Origin: Agrostemma githago
Taxonomy: Eukaryota > Streptophyta > Magnoliopsida > Caryophyllales > Caryophyllaceae
Assembly: GCA_958450325.1 (NCBI GenBank)
Contig: OY288243.1
Span: 67,564,606-67,628,605 of the forward strand
Direction: 5' to 3'
DNA length: 64,000 nt
Shown here: piece by piece, positions 46,101 to 56,312 of the stretch
How positions within the stretch are numbered: the first letter of the stretch is position 1
How the letters are laid out: every line of letters begins with the position of its first letter
The notes under the pieces: generated by a model
Databases searched by the model: none
Seen by the model: only the letters and a program-made list of their open reading frames with translations
What the model was told of the DNA's origin: nothing
Translations under genes and position numbers: made by a program

Positions 46101-46635
46101 TGTCACCATACTCAAAAAGATGGCTGATAATTACCGGGATTGGCCCGACAAAATACCTTTTGCCCTATGGGGGTACCGGACGTCAATTCGCACCGCAACC
46201 GGGGCAACGCCATATTACCTAACCTATGGGATGGAAGCAGTCCAGCCCGTCGAGTTGGAGGTACCGTCCCTCAGAATTCTGCTAGAAAGCCAAGTACCCG
46301 AGGCTGACTGGGTTCGAGCACGGTATGACTCGTTGGTTCTATTAGACGAACGACGATCCCGCGCTCTCAACAATATCCAAATCTACCAGAAGAGGATCCA
46401 ACGGGCCTTCAACAAGAGGGTAAGGCCCAGAAACATTAAAGAAGGGGATCTAGTCCTTAAATCTATTCGAGCTTTACTACCGGTTGACCCAAGGGGAAAA
46501 TTCAAACCCAACTGGGCTGGGCCATATCTAGTAAAGAAAATTTTATCAGGAGGAGCAGTGATGCTGACGGACCTGGACGGGAATGAGTTCGTCAACCCGA
46601 CCAACCTGGACCAACTGAAGCGTTACTACCCTTAG
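40138..46635 (+). CDS. E3 gag-pol polyprotein (single ORF)
   Basis: 2165 codons from ATG 40138; the ATG at 40219 (MATLNSLQ, good context AAGATGG) is a likelier start. Order: helical N-terminus, Retrotrans_gag (about 160-235), zinc knuckle C-x2-H-x4-H-x4-C (375-388), protease with VDDGSAVN (617-619), Glu-Ser repeat (about 955-971), RT with YVDD (1298-1301), RNase H, second archaeal-type RNase H (about 1588-1715), integrase with HMNAH and CHNC zinc ligands (about 1823-1858) and D1886, D1947, E1982, then a C-terminal domain ending LKRYYP. It makes capsid, copies RNA to cDNA and inserts it. Oddities: N1593 replaces the first catalytic Asp of the second RNase H (YFNGAS), RT has RDRNKA and GLINVGATYQR where family members have RDLNKA and GLKNAGATYQR. 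Open but possibly inactive. Confidence 0.95.
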   Translation: MIPRSGFGYRLHGVLTDRPPATRHARKMATLNSLQTSLDAMVAKQTDIEAQLTEMRAGQVAIVARLATVEQRTPNVETTGPLAELVSAVRRLEEQVHLTGSNNIHRENSREYSTLSDKLPANLNLTGLPMFEGTEDPLLHVRAFKEFMAIKGVDSSMFKNLFAASLEKHPRAWYYRLDPKKFPTWDDVATEFARNYADNTEIQTTMRSLEVMAQEPKEGFTKYLQRWRAESVKLVDKPNEKTLVEAFVKNLLPSYRVHLRYAVIPNFTTLTEMGMRIEDDLRLEGLTKAASKGYQGASSSTTKPQAATRSIFDAVNLLDAPSKKNTPPRVFTDIGTTYTYALQRLSSKGLIQPIGPTPEVPVERRSKNYNAQAYCQYHRGNGHDTEKCWKLKHLIQDLIESGKTPLPGDKPSNKENPFSSHAIFAGEVIDCSHLISPFIPQVNGIWFDDEDDVYLAKGETVPITPEQVREVKTRVLASNNLGRPYLATSTRDIPIPTTITDPLGMEVAPEEPTAETAIMKQLKRTRVDLTIWQLLVSSQEHREALTKALDQVKIDSLATPAEMVATVLPHLKGKAKEGGPMITFSEADLPPFGASHNLALYITVICREKYLPMTLVDDGSAVNVLPLRTAKALGITEADYIPTAQTIQAFDGSPKSVAGAIKLTIITGPIEKELRSQVIDVTSSFNLLLGRPWIHAVKAVSSTLHRKIKMPLLDNVVTLEATPMTVASCNATGRTDLWGFDFVGMIEEEYLFRPYFTTSIDTMLQNLGYLPGATSRPDLPAGKIIEVLKDEDSHFGLGYAITPDNVDRAGIEKACNIMKGIYLSPYSPRLSDYFVTPVFGAVQVGLYQPNATHLGTHLARDCNYIPDDVFALIQSDEANNAEPALGLLFGEDTIAPTPKEDLVNLILRSNRFDPTKLISDVGSETGKRAWRKTVKWTDSQGKIYKLVTGEGDMPESESESESESESESEVESREVGARVTPVTPLPSIIPAAGTSGSVPSALPIPPLTNDQMAALFELFSKFSINNNNRSAYDLSLLNSAFKNALCYDIEKSDEQVPLPPHLIEQLEQRESRNPVIEETESINMGTTLEPQILKIGLSLDPEEKQQFINLLQIFKDVFAWSYKDMPGIDREIAEHHIPIKDGCKPVKQKLRRMRPEWSLKVKEEVDKQFKAGFIQVSEYPDWVANIVPVPKKDGKVRVCVDFRDRNKASPKDDFPLPHIDILVDNTADHALLSFMDGYAGYNQIKMAEEDMSKTTFTTPWGTYCYTVMPFGLINVGATYQRTATTLLHDMMHKEVEVYVDDMIVKSKERDGHITALRKFFTRLRKYNMRLNPQKCSFGVTSGKLLGHIVSQRGIEVDPAKIKAITEMQAPKTEKEIRGFLGKVQYISRFISKLTMVCEPIFKKLKIGERILWDDKCQAAFDKIKEILSAPPVLMPPQPGLPLSLYLTTTETAMGAMLAQTVNSEERAIYYISKKFLEYECKYTMLEKTCLALVWATKKLRHYMLSYEVHVLSKMDPIKYLFEKPILNGRISRWTLMLAEFDLKFVPLKAIKGRVVAEFLADSPVTEEGHTDTWSFPDENIFHTDTETWDLYFNGASNFRGFGVGILLISPRGEHTPVSIKLDFDVTNNAAEYEACIYGLQAAANLGITNLRVYGDSSLVINQALQKWKTRNANLVAYQARVRDLEKQFQKVEYIYLPREENQFADALSKLASLLNIPDHVTSMPICVERRSKPAYVHDIEDIEITDPEPWYQAVLKYLTNGEYPPGTEGRAKKALRRLATQFIRTDDGQLYKKTAQGALLLCVDKYKAEKVMAEVHDGENGPHMNAHMLVRKIMRLGYYWNTMEADCQLYVKHCHNCQIFGNVQHMPSSLLYTMTSPWPFSTWGIDIIGKINPSGTGGHCFILVAIDYFTKWVEAESYRILNAKHVAKFIQNKIICRYGIPHEFISDHGTHFQAETAALLTKYKIQRHTSSPYRPQTNGAVEAANKTIVTILKKMADNYRDWPDKIPFALWGYRTSIRTATGATPYYLTYGMEAVQPVELEVPSLRILLESQVPEADWVRARYDSLVLLDERRSRALNNIQIYQKRIQRAFNKRVRPRNIKEGDLVLKSIRALLPVDPRGKFKPNWAGPYLVKKILSGGAVMLTDLDGNEFVNPTNLDQLKRYYP

Positions 46636-47022
46636 CCATTTCTCAATGTCATTAGCTAAATTTACCAAAAAAATTTACAAAAAGCAAGTCAATGAGCTAG
46701 AATTATTTATTCTACTGTCACAAAACATCTTGAACCATTAGTCTTGGTGTAATTCGAGATTGCAAATTTACTAAGCCTGAACTACGTTTGGTTTGATTCT
46801 GCTAATTGCGGATACGTAGGCAGCCCCTCAAAAGGGCACAACCAATGCAATTGAGAAAAGACAGGAACGGTTTAATAATAAACTTTCTTTATTAATTCAA
46901 AAAAAAAAACCCGATAAACTCGGGAGATTACAAAATGCAGGAATTCAAAAATACAAAAAAAAAACACACAACCAAAAATAGTAATAATACTTAAATAATA
47001 ATAAAGCTGAAGGACTCGGCAT
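46636..47022. other. E3 convergent intergenic region
   Basis: Lies between the gag-pol stop and the antisense gene stop. It contains a minus-strand AATAAA (plus TTTATT at 46888-46893), a candidate polyadenylation signal about 130 nt past the antisense stop, and A runs. Confidence 0.55.
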
Positions 47023-48001
47023 TCAGGGCATCTTGCCCTTCCCCTTGTCCTTGGCCTCCTTAGCCGTCCACTGGCGACGACGCGGAGGGGAGCGTTCCCG
47101 AATCACCACGGGAACCTCTCTGGCTCGGGCTCGCCCGTTTGAGCCCGAATCCTCCATCACCTCGATAGGCCCAAGTCGGGCCTTCACGGCCGCAGGAAGC
47201 CGGTCACGCGGACCCAGTCGGTCCCGGGCCGCCAGCCTAGGCCCAAGGCGTCCCTCCAAATCAGTTTGGGGGCTCGGCCGCCCCCGTTTGCTGCTAGAAC
47301 CGACCTCCTTAGATCGAGTCTTAGTTTGTGACTTAAGACCCGATTCTTCCCGAGCTGCAGCTTCATGAATATCTCCCCCAACGAAGAGATTCCTGTTATC
47401 TTTCGCCGTCTCACGGCGAACTAGTTCAAAGGCCTCATCAAGCTTTAAAGCCTTGCGAGCTTCCTCGGACTCTTCAGAAGTCCATTTTCGGTAAGCCCTT
47501 GAAACCCAACCGGATTGGCAAGGGCTGGGTATAGTCCATGTGGGACGAGTGAACCATCTTTGCAACCAGGTGTCGCACATAGCGTCCGTCAGTTGGAGCG
47601 AGACGCTGATGATGGCTTCAGTCTCAGGAATGCGCTGAGACGAACCGAACTGCCTCAGGATGCGGTCCGGGTAAATATGAACTGTCCAGTCAAGGGACAG
47701 AATCACCAAATAGCGAGCTTGGTCTCTCTTGGCCAGCCCTGTCAGCCTAGAAAGAAACCACCAAGCGACAGTCCACCTTATAAAGGGACCCCCGTGGAAC
47801 ACCAGCTCCTCATCCCAGTAAGCTCGGTTTATTAGATGACTCGAGCTTATCCGCCGCCTGCGAGAGCTAAGCTGACTGCTCCGATAGTTGGGAATACTCA
47901 GAGGGGGCTCTGTGATTGATAGCCGCTCCGACAGCCATATCTGAAAAGAGAACGCGAATTTGTAAGAGTTCGCCAAATAACCTACAAGGATCCCGCGAAG
48001 C

Positions 48002-48039
<38 letters not shown>

Positions 48040-48696
48040 GCGCGAGATGTATACCTGCAAGATACGGGTACTCCCCGTCAGTGGTCGGGTCGAGTCGAGT
48101 CGCCTAGCATCTAGACCCATGATAATCTCCCCAGTGGCTAGCCAGGCAGGGCTATGACCAGTCTCCATCTGGTCAACCACTCCAATTAACCTAATTTGAC
48201 CCCTACATGAGTCAAGGTCCATCAGCCCTTCAAAAACGTAACAGTGCAGCATGCAAAAAGCGAACGCCCTACGCCTGTGAGTAGGGGTGGCCCTCACATT
48301 CCGGCTATTCATGAACTTGTCGGCGAGGTCGAATAGGGAAACGGTATCTCCCTGCACCATCCGATCTGTCTCGGCATGAGACAGACCCAAGAATTCCCTT
48401 AGCCGCCTCCTCGGGTCCGGGTAGAACGAGGGAATGGCAGGCTGAACAGCTAGGCCCCAATCTCCTATGGCTGCGACTTCGTCGGGAAGAGGGCATATCT
48501 CTCCCCGTGGGAACGCGAAGACGTGATGGGTAGTATCCCAAAACGACAGACAGGCGTCCAAGAAGTGTGGGTCAACTATCAGTCGTTGGAAAGGAAACAG
48601 ACTGACAATCCCCATCTGGGTCAGCCGAATCTTTTCCTCGTCCCGAAAGTATTGGGACCGGGCAAGAAGCATGGCAGTCAAGTGGTCGATACCCAT
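47023..48696 (-). CDS. E3 antisense gene, plant-mobile-domain-like, two exons
   Basis: Start ATG 48696 (MGIDHLTAMLLARS). The frame is open upstream to a TTG at 48771, but a TATA box at about 48796-48805 leaves too little room for that start. Exon 1 48055-48696, intron 47941-48054, exon 2 47023-47940; 519 codons spliced. The N-terminal domain (HFLDACLSFWDTTHHVF, PLPDEVAAIGDWGL, MNSRNVRATPTHRRRAFAFCMLHCYVF) and the continuation IWLSERLSI...YRSSQ fit the plant mobile domain (aminotransferase-like) family. The C-terminus is basic and low-complexity (SSSKRGRPSPQ, ERSPPRRRQW), nuclear-localisation-like. It lies in the slot where E1/E2 carry aORF1. No stop or shift in either exon, so it may be functional. 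Function unknown. Confidence 0.82.
47941..48054 (-). other. intron in E3 antisense gene (114 bp, GT-AG, phase 0)
   Basis: Donor TTGCAG|GTATAC, acceptor TCTTTTCAG|ATATGG on the minus strand. It includes 35 consecutive T (plus-strand A at 48004-48038). Unspliced it reads as a nonsensical poly-Phe stretch followed by a hydrophobic segment; spliced, LQ joins IWLSERL. The E5 antisense gene has an intron at the matching place. Confidence 0.85.
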
Positions 48697-48795
48697 GACA
48701 GAAGTTTCTAACTTTCTTGAAGGTCTAAAAGATTTTGAGAAGTTTAAGAGAGAATTTGAGTTAGGATGCAAAAAGCTGAAGCAGGGAGACCTATG

Positions 48796-48805
48796 TTTAT
48801 AATAG
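48796..48805 (-). promoter_or_regulatory. TATA box for E3 antisense gene
   Basis: Minus strand TTTCCTATTATAAACATAGG, about 100 nt above ATG 48696. Confidence 0.6.
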
Positions 48806-49397
48806 GAAACCTCGCCAGTAACCCTAACTGCAGTGCCTCCTCAGCTAATCTGGGCCCCATGCGCGCGCAGGCCTGAATTCAAACCAGAAACCCAGAATAG
48901 GAATCAAGTTGTCCCGGGCTTTCCTAAAAAATTTTAAAAAAAATTTCTGTGTCAAAAATTATGATAATCTTCTTTTTTCGGGGCATTTTCAGAAAATTCG
49001 GTATTTTTCCTCCCCAGCGCGAGTCAGTGTTTTGCCTATGTGTTACATACAAATTGTTATGTGTCAGCATACAGGTACACTCCAGACTTCAGAAGCAAGT
49101 CTCCACAGAGCTATTTTATCTCCCCAGCATAGTCGGTGATTCCTCCGAAATGCTACATCCAAGGCAGGATGTGTCGGCATACAGGTACACCTACATCCCC
49201 GAAGGCAATTTTGACTCCCCACGGAGCTACCATCATCAGGACAGGTATAATCCTCTGCTTATGGCTGGCGAGCCCTTCACGCAAGTCTACTGGACTATAT
49301 ACGACCCGACCGGAAGGCTGCCAGGTCGTAATCCTCGATTGGCCTGGTAGCTACTCTGACTTTTGCCTTGTCCAAGCCTCAGTCAGAGTGGGGGCTC
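48806..49397. other. E3 region before the 3' LTR, with polypurine tract
   Basis: Non-coding. Holds TCCCCAGC repeats (about 49011 and 49121) and ends with CAGAGTGGGGGCTC directly before the LTR, the plus-strand primer site. Homologous to 58278-58900 of E5 in reverse orientation. Confidence 0.7.
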
Positions 49398-51944
49398 TGT
49401 AGACACCCGCATTTTGACTGCCAGGTGTCTATGGTAGTCTCCGACAAACACCCGATGATGATCGGACGCAAACGTAACTTGGTATAATCGGACTTGGGCT
49501 CGGAATCAATAATGTCCGACATGGACTTTTAGCGGAGTAATAATCTCACAAAACAGACCTCAAATCCAGGCCCAGTGGGTCGTTCCGAGCAAAATAAGAC
49601 TAATTTGGGCCAAAACCGACACCAAAAATAAATCCCGTCTTTTAGCGACCGGGTCAAAACCCGGTCAAGGACGAACCCGTCACACAAACCAGCCAAGTTC
49701 AGCTTCTAGAAAATTGCGCCCAAATCAGAAATTCAAAATGCAAAATCAAGTCAAAAGTCAACCCTTCCTAAACTAACCCTAATCACACCCCTACTCTATA
49801 AATACCCCACTAATCACCATCATTTGGGGGACTTTTTTCAGCATAAAAAAACCTTAAAAAAGCTGAAACAAAAGCCTTAAAAAATCTAAATATCCTACTC
49901 TACAAACCCTAAGCAAAACACTACCAAAAACCGAGCCATTTTGCTCTCAAAACAAACCGGCACACACACACACACAAAACCGGCACACATACACACCATA
50001 ACTCACATTCATCCTCGATACTCTGGCGTTCCGTCGCTATTCACGAGTCTATTTCCGAGGCCTATACCAAGCATGTATGTTGAGGGTGTCCTAAACCCCA
50101 TCTCGATCCTTTTTACTTTGTTTCTATTTACGTTTTTGTGTAATTTATATTATAATTATACTAGTATCGTAATACTAACACTAACACAACGCTAACATTT
50201 TTATTTCTCGCATACTAACTTTATTTTTCTCGTTATTAACACTATAATACCGTGTATATATATACTAATACCAAAACTCGGTTTCAAATCCGTTTGACTA
50301 CGACGATGGCCTAAAGTCCATCTAATCCCTTTACGAGTAATGACGGAGGTGGAGCCCTTTCGAGGAGCCCCGCCCCAATATTCTCAAGGGCGTGACGTGA
50401 TTGGAATCGGTTGTAGTTGAACGCATTCGATCCCATTTCAATTAGTACGAAACCCATTGACACGAAAATCGACATCACATAATCCGAAAGGGTTAGTTTT
50501 GATGTCGTGACGTAGAGGGATGCAATTTCGTCGCTAATTCAAAATTCTTAATCTATAAAAAACGTAAGTCGAGTAAATAAAACCGTATTGGCACGTGACT
50601 ATAAAAATTGACGAGTTTTCGACAAATAAAATAGTGCCCGACCAGACCCGCACGCGAGTCGCGCGACCAGCCATGCGACTCGCGGGCAGGCCTGTTTGGC
50701 CGAGCCTACTTTTTCCCGATTTCCAATAAAAAAGGCACCCGATCAGACCCGCACGCGAGTCGCGCGATCAGCCATGCGACTCGCGGGCAGGCCTGTTTGG
50801 CCGAACTCACTTTTTCTTTTTCTTCCGACTTTCTACCCCACTCGGTCCTCACATTAACATGCGACCTTCGCGACATACGACCATATTTTAAAAACTAGTC
50901 TTTTCTTTACGACTTTTTTTTTAGTCAACGCGTGTAAAGACTATCACGTGAATCCATTTTTCTAAAACTCATGCACATCACGACACTTAAAACGACTTTG
51001 ATCGACGGTCTCACACTATTAATCTTTGTGTCGACGACTCTTTAGTCGTATCCGACACATAATTAGTTTAGACTTCATTTCTCGAGGTGATAAGTCGGGA
51101 CAAGACATCGAGGTTCGGGATCGGGTTAGAATCACGCCTAGGTCTCGAACCTCCGTCCTTTGATTAATATGCAATATAATGCGTAATTAATTAAGGTTGG
51201 CCCGTCTAGCTAATTCACGATCTAGTGAGTATTTATTATATACGGGTCTTTGTCGAGTCGTGTATTTATCGCTCTTCTTATTTAATTCAATTATTCTATT
51301 TTATTGCTCGTTGTATTGTGAATTCCGGGTTGTATTCCGCCCGTGTAATTTGTAATTTATTTACGAGTTTTCTATTCTTGATGTTTGCCATTTATCGCTT
51401 TAAATGAACATCACATGCAAAATCACTTTGACGTGAATCAAGATGCATTAAATGACGTAGTTAATCAACAACTCACATGCTTAGCCCAAAAACGCTGTTT
51501 GCATATCATTTTATCATTTTACTAACGCGCGTACACGAACACGAACGATGTCTTAGTAGAGGCCGCCATGTGCGGGCGGGGTTAGGTGTCCTTAGTGGGC
51601 TTCCCAACACGTACCCTCACCCCTTACTCAGAACCTTTGGTTTCCGGATGTCCGAAACCCTTGGCGCACGAGAGTCATTCTATATACGAAAGCCGGTTTA
51701 GACGGTATCGATATTGCAATGCAAAGGGACGAGCCCAATGAACTCTGAAATCGAAGTGGGCTTACTTTGTGTATAGCCCATGACGACATAGAGTGGGCTC
51801 GTATGGTTCCGAATAACCACAAAATTCGGTGGCGACTCCATTTTGACTTAAATTTCGAACCCGAGAACAATCTCACCACGAGATTCATTCGCCTACCCAA
51901 ACCCGCGCGTGGCCGCGTCGGGGTGGACCTACGTCATGTTCACA
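49398..51944 (+). repeat. E3 3' LTR (2547 bp)
   Basis: Nearly identical to the 5' LTR; differences include an extra CA in the CACACA run near 49965 and GTTCACA instead of GTCCACA at the end. Confidence 0.96.
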
Positions 51945-51949
51945 CTTGC

Positions 51950-52147
51950 CTATATGGAGTTACTTGTATTTAAAAGATGATTATTTTCCCTGATTGATTT
52001 CATTATCATTAGCATCTATTTATACAAGGCTACATAGGCAATACTACTTCCTAGATATATGCCTAGGTACAATGACATAATTAAGACTATCTACAAAGAA
52101 CTATGCTAATACAATGAATTAGGCTATACAATGAATTAGGCTATACA
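51950..52147 (-). repeat. copia-2 probable 3' LTR
   Basis: Follows the coding stop of copia-2 on the minus strand, contains TTGTATAAATAGATGC (TATA, about 52013-52030) and a duplicated GAATTAGGCTATACA (52116-52147). The far end is not fixed because E3 inserted at its edge. Confidence 0.55.
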
Positions 52148-52160
52148 ATTAATCTATCTA

Positions 52161-55160
52161 TTACGCTGCCACAGTCGAAACGGTAGGGGACTGAACATTG
52201 AAACTGGAGTGGAAGTCATCAAAGAGGGCTTTAGGGAGGCCTTTGATGAAGATGCTTGCAAATTTATTGCGGGACGGACGTGCAGAACGCGTAGTTGGCC
52301 AAGAGCGCAGCGAATTTTTCTCGAACAAAGTGAATATCGATTTCTTTATGCTTGGTACGTTGATGATTGATAGGATTACTGGCAAGGTAGATCGCACAAA
52401 CGTTATCGCAGTAGACAATGGTTGATTTAGATTGAGGACAATGTAGTTCAAGGAGGAGATTATGGAGCCAACAAGACTCAGCGACAGTGTTTTTTGCTAC
52501 GCCACGGTATTCGGCCTCGGTACTAAAACGAGATATTGTGGATTAACGTTTAGAGGACCATGAGACAATATTGTCGCCAAGATAAGCACAGTAACCGAAC
52601 GTGGAGTGGCGGGTGTCGGAGCAGCCTACCCAATCGGCGTCGGAATAAGCTATGAGAGAGCTGGTGGTGGAGGGCCGGATGGTGATGTCGTGAAATGTGG
52701 TACCAGAATGTGTTTGAGGGCGGCAAGGTGGGGTTCTCGAGGGTCGTTCATGAAGAGGCAGACCTATTGAACAACATAGAAAATGTCGGGGAGGGTGGAA
52801 GTGCGTGGAATATTAAAGAGGCCCGGCAAGACTGCCATATAAGGTGGGGTCGGAGATGAGGGGACCGACGGCGGTGCTGATTTTGGCTTGAGTATCTACC
52901 AGTGTCTGAGATGGCTTACAGGAAGACATGTTAGCATGGGTGAGGATTTCTTTGGCGTATTTGAATTAGGGTAGGAAAAAGTCCTTCTTTTCGATGTTCA
53001 ACTGATACACCAAGGAAATAACTGAGAGGACCAAGGTCGGTCATGGAGAATTTTGATTTGAATTGGTTAATAATGGAGTCGCGGAGTTGGTCGGAGGAGG
53101 AGACCAAAATAATACTATCGTTAACATACAGATGAATATAGGCAGTGTGAAAGGTGGTGTGGAGGACGAAGAGATAATGGTAACCATGGCCGTAAAGGAA
53201 CCCGATGAAGCATACATAATTAGCAAAGCGCTGAAACCAAGCTCTCGGCACATGTTCGACGCCATAAAGATATTTATTTAAGAGACAAACATGGCTAGGA
53301 TGTTGAGGGTGACGGAAACCGGGTGGTTGGTGCATGTAGACTGTCTCGAATAAGTGACCATATAAAAAGCATTTTTCATGTCTAGCTGATGCAAAGACCA
53401 ATTAAGGGAGACTACAATGATGAGAACGGTGCAGATGGTAGTGGGTTTGACAACAGGACTGAAGGTTTCTTCACAATCGATAACGACTTGATGTGACCTG
53501 TCATTAATAACGAGATGAGCTTTGTATCGTTCCAACACATTGTTAGATTTGAACTTATGTTTAAATAGCCACATACACCGAGTAGCATTTGCATCATGAG
53601 GCCTAGGGACAAGGACCTAAGTTCCATTTTTAATAAGAGCATTAAATTCATTGTCCATGGCGTGTTTCCAATTAGGGTCTCGAAGGGCGGAAATGGGGTC
53701 ACAGGGAATGGGAGAAAGATCGGTTGTGGCGATGAGACTAGAGATATCAATGGGTTTGTGTGCCATATTTACTCCGGGTTTGGATGAAGTGAGATGGAAT
53801 GGGAGTGGCGAATAGGTTGGTCGAAGTGGGCTGAGAATTATGGGGAGGGGAATTGGGTTGGTTTGGTGAGGTAGACTGGGAATTGGGAGGTGAGTTGAGT
53901 TGATTGGGGGAGTTGGTATGGGAATGGCGAGGGGAGTTACGGTGAGCCGAGGAATTGGGCTAGTTTGGTGGGGAGGGAGGGGAGGTATGAGAGGTGGGAT
54001 TTTGGTGTATGGTTTTTTGCATCCTAGAGTAGACTAGAAGAGGGGTGTTAGATGATTGGGCCTGATGGTGGATTGAGGAGGGGGATGGGTCTGGGCTAAG
54101 AAAGTCGTAGGTGGGTGGGTTGAGATAGATTTTGTCCTTAAAGGGAAAAGATAGTTTCGTGGAACGTGACATTTCAGTTAATAAGAACCTTTTGGGTGGA
54201 CAAGTCGAGACACAAGTAGCCACGGTGAGCAGAAGCTAAGGGTAACCGAGGAACACACAAGGGGGGGAGATGAGGATAGCAAAGACAACCGAAAACACGG
54301 AGATGATCATAGGATGGAATTTTTAAGTAAATACGTTGGGTAGGAGACACGAGACCGCTTGCTTTACTTGGGGTGAGATTATGTAGGTACGTAGCCATGG
54401 CGAGAGCGTATGGCCATAAGTTTAGTAGGACATGAGAGTGGGCAAGAAGAGTGCGGATTATATACTTGATTTTTCTGATTTTTCTTTCAGCTTTTCCGTT
54501 TTGACTTAAGGTATGAGGACACGAGAAACGGAATTGTATTCCATTTTGGTGGAAGAAGGTGTGGTAAGGGTCGTTATCGAATTCTCGACCATTATCAAAT
54601 TTAATTTTTGATGAAATTGAGTGAGGACGAGATTATGAAATTGAGTCGAGCGAGAAAACCTGAGATTTATTCTTAAGCGGAAAAGTCCATAGAAAATTAG
54701 TAAAATCATCTAGAAATAAGAGATAATAATGATGTTGAAGATGACTAAGGACGGGGGATGTCCATAAATTGCTTTGAATGATATAGGAAAGAAGAACGGT
54801 ATTATTATTAGACAGGAAAAAAGAAAGATGAGTATGTTTACCGAGTTCACAAGCATGACAAAATTTGGATCGCAATACATAATTACAAGAAATAGCATTA
54901 GATGAACGTAAAGTATTGAGAATAGACGGTCGTGGATGACCGAGACGAGAATGCCATAGACTAGGGGTCACAACGTTGAGAAAGGATTGGGGAGCTTCGG
55001 TTTTGTTGGATTTAGAAGCGAATAGAGGGTAGAGATCACCATTGCTACTGCATCGCACAAGACGGGGTCCCCGTCTGAAGGTCCTTCATGGTAAAACCAA
55101 ACGGGTCAAATTCCACAGAAACATTATTGTCGGTAGTAAATTTTCAGAGTGACAGAAGAT
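52161..55160 (-). pseudogene. copia-2: Ty1/copia pol relic (integrase, RT, RNase H)
   Basis: Minus strand, in order from the right: GAG-pre-integrase (LWHSRLGHPRP, HACELGKHTHL, about 54780-54960), integrase core and downstream pieces (54660-53960), RT beginning near 53680 (MWLFKHKFKSNNVLERYKAHLV, CEETFSPVVKPTTI, HQLDMKNAF, VYMHQPPGFRHPQHP), RT core as YVND instead of YVDD (about 53105-53120), LGPLSYFLGVSV, then RNase H ending IFIKGLPKALFDDF and stopping at 52161. Many frameshifts. Sequence style suggests the Ale/Retrofit lineage, tentatively. Gag, protease, PBS and the right LTR are missing. Confidence 0.88.
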
Positions 55161-56312
55161 TTTTAACAATTTTTTTGGACATGAAGTACTTCATTAAGTT
55201 TTAAAGAGGGGAAGGATGTGATAGTATAGAATTCGATCCTCACCTTCTATTATACACATTTAGACACTCCAAGAATTTCTGATTGCATCGCAGTTCATAA
55301 ATCGTGTTTAAGAGAGATGCATTTACGGCATCATCTTCTTTGGAATTTGAACGAGTTAACTGTGTAAGCAAAAATGAAAGCGAAAAACAGACAGAAGCCA
55401 ACTACGTACAACGACTGACACAAAATCATGTTTGTATCCAAAACCATCTTTCAGCATGCAGTTGGCTCGTGGTCGTGGGTGGCGAGTGGATCCAGTCTGA
55501 TAACTTCAATAGGGTGTTGACGTCTCCGTATTGTGAAGTTAGGAAGCCATATAGACTCTAGGATGGATACCGGATCGAGCTAGTAATACCATCTACCTGC
55601 ACCATACGGGAATTCTCTGATGAAAAAGGTTAGTACAGTGTCAGTATGTGAGAAACTATGAACCTTCCTTCATAAAAGCTTCGCGATCCAATAATCAATT
55701 CTCTATTTTACGTTTAACATCAAAAGTTGGGTCATTTTATGACGCGTTATTATCGACTTCTTTAGAGATACTATGTTATATCCAAAAATAAACGTTTGAG
55801 TTGCATCAATTCAGGTAACGTGGCTCAAGTCTTCACTTCGGGGGCCAATCAGCCAAGTCAGGTGAGTTTTCTTTAACGTGATGTTCATCATGATTTTGAA
55901 ACTGTGTTTTTATTATTACTTTATTGTAGTGTCTCTCTTTCTTTTTATTTTTATTTTATTTTATTTGTTATTTTATTTTTATGGAGGACGACTTGACGAC
56001 TTTAGACATTGATTCATGTTAGTTGTCTCCGAATATTTTTGAGACTAAGGGCAACCACAACAAGCAATGTCCATCCAAGTTCATATGTCGCCATGTCATC
56101 ACCACATCACTTAATAAAAAACTCTAACTTCATACAACTGTGGACGCAGCCATACCGCAGCCCGCGCGCACCTGCGCGAGGACCAGTCGCAACGGTCACC
56201 CATAAGGCCCGTACGTTCGAGGCGCCTCGCATCCTGGGGGCTGATCCGATCTCGCGTTCGAGGCGATGTGTCAAACCTCGATTTGGTTGACAATTTGAAT
56301 TGTACTAGATAA
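55161..56312. other. unassigned segment between copia-2 and E5
   Basis: Mixed-composition DNA. The 85-codon frame at 55304-55561 shows no known motif. At about 56045 GGGCAACCACAACAAG resembles a PIF/Harbinger-type MITE end, but no matching inverted end was found. A CpG-rich patch (56150-56280) includes GTTCGAGGCG twice. Confidence 0.45.

Larger units (their letters stand above)
36494..51944 (+). mobile_element. E3: near-complete Tat-lineage Ty3/gypsy element, 15.45 kb
   Basis: LTRs 36494-39038 (2545 bp) and 49398-51944 (2547 bp), target duplication CTTGC (36489-36493 and 51945-51949), PBS, single gag-pol ORF, antisense PMD-like gene, polypurine tract. By eye the LTRs differ at about 17 sites plus one 2-bp CA indel (0.7%); at 1.3e-8 per site per year this suggests about a quarter of a million years. 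Long LTRs, second RNase H and the opposing gene place it in the Tat/Ogre group. It inserted at the junction of copia-1 and copia-2 LTR sequence. Confidence 0.96.

Noticed and set aside
48697..48771. Longer N-terminus of the E3 antisense protein
   Set aside because: The first codon at 48771 is TTG, and the TATA box lies too close; ATG 48696 is preferred.
56045..56150. Harbinger/Tourist MITE
   Set aside because: Only one possible end resembles the family; no inverted partner or duplication was found.
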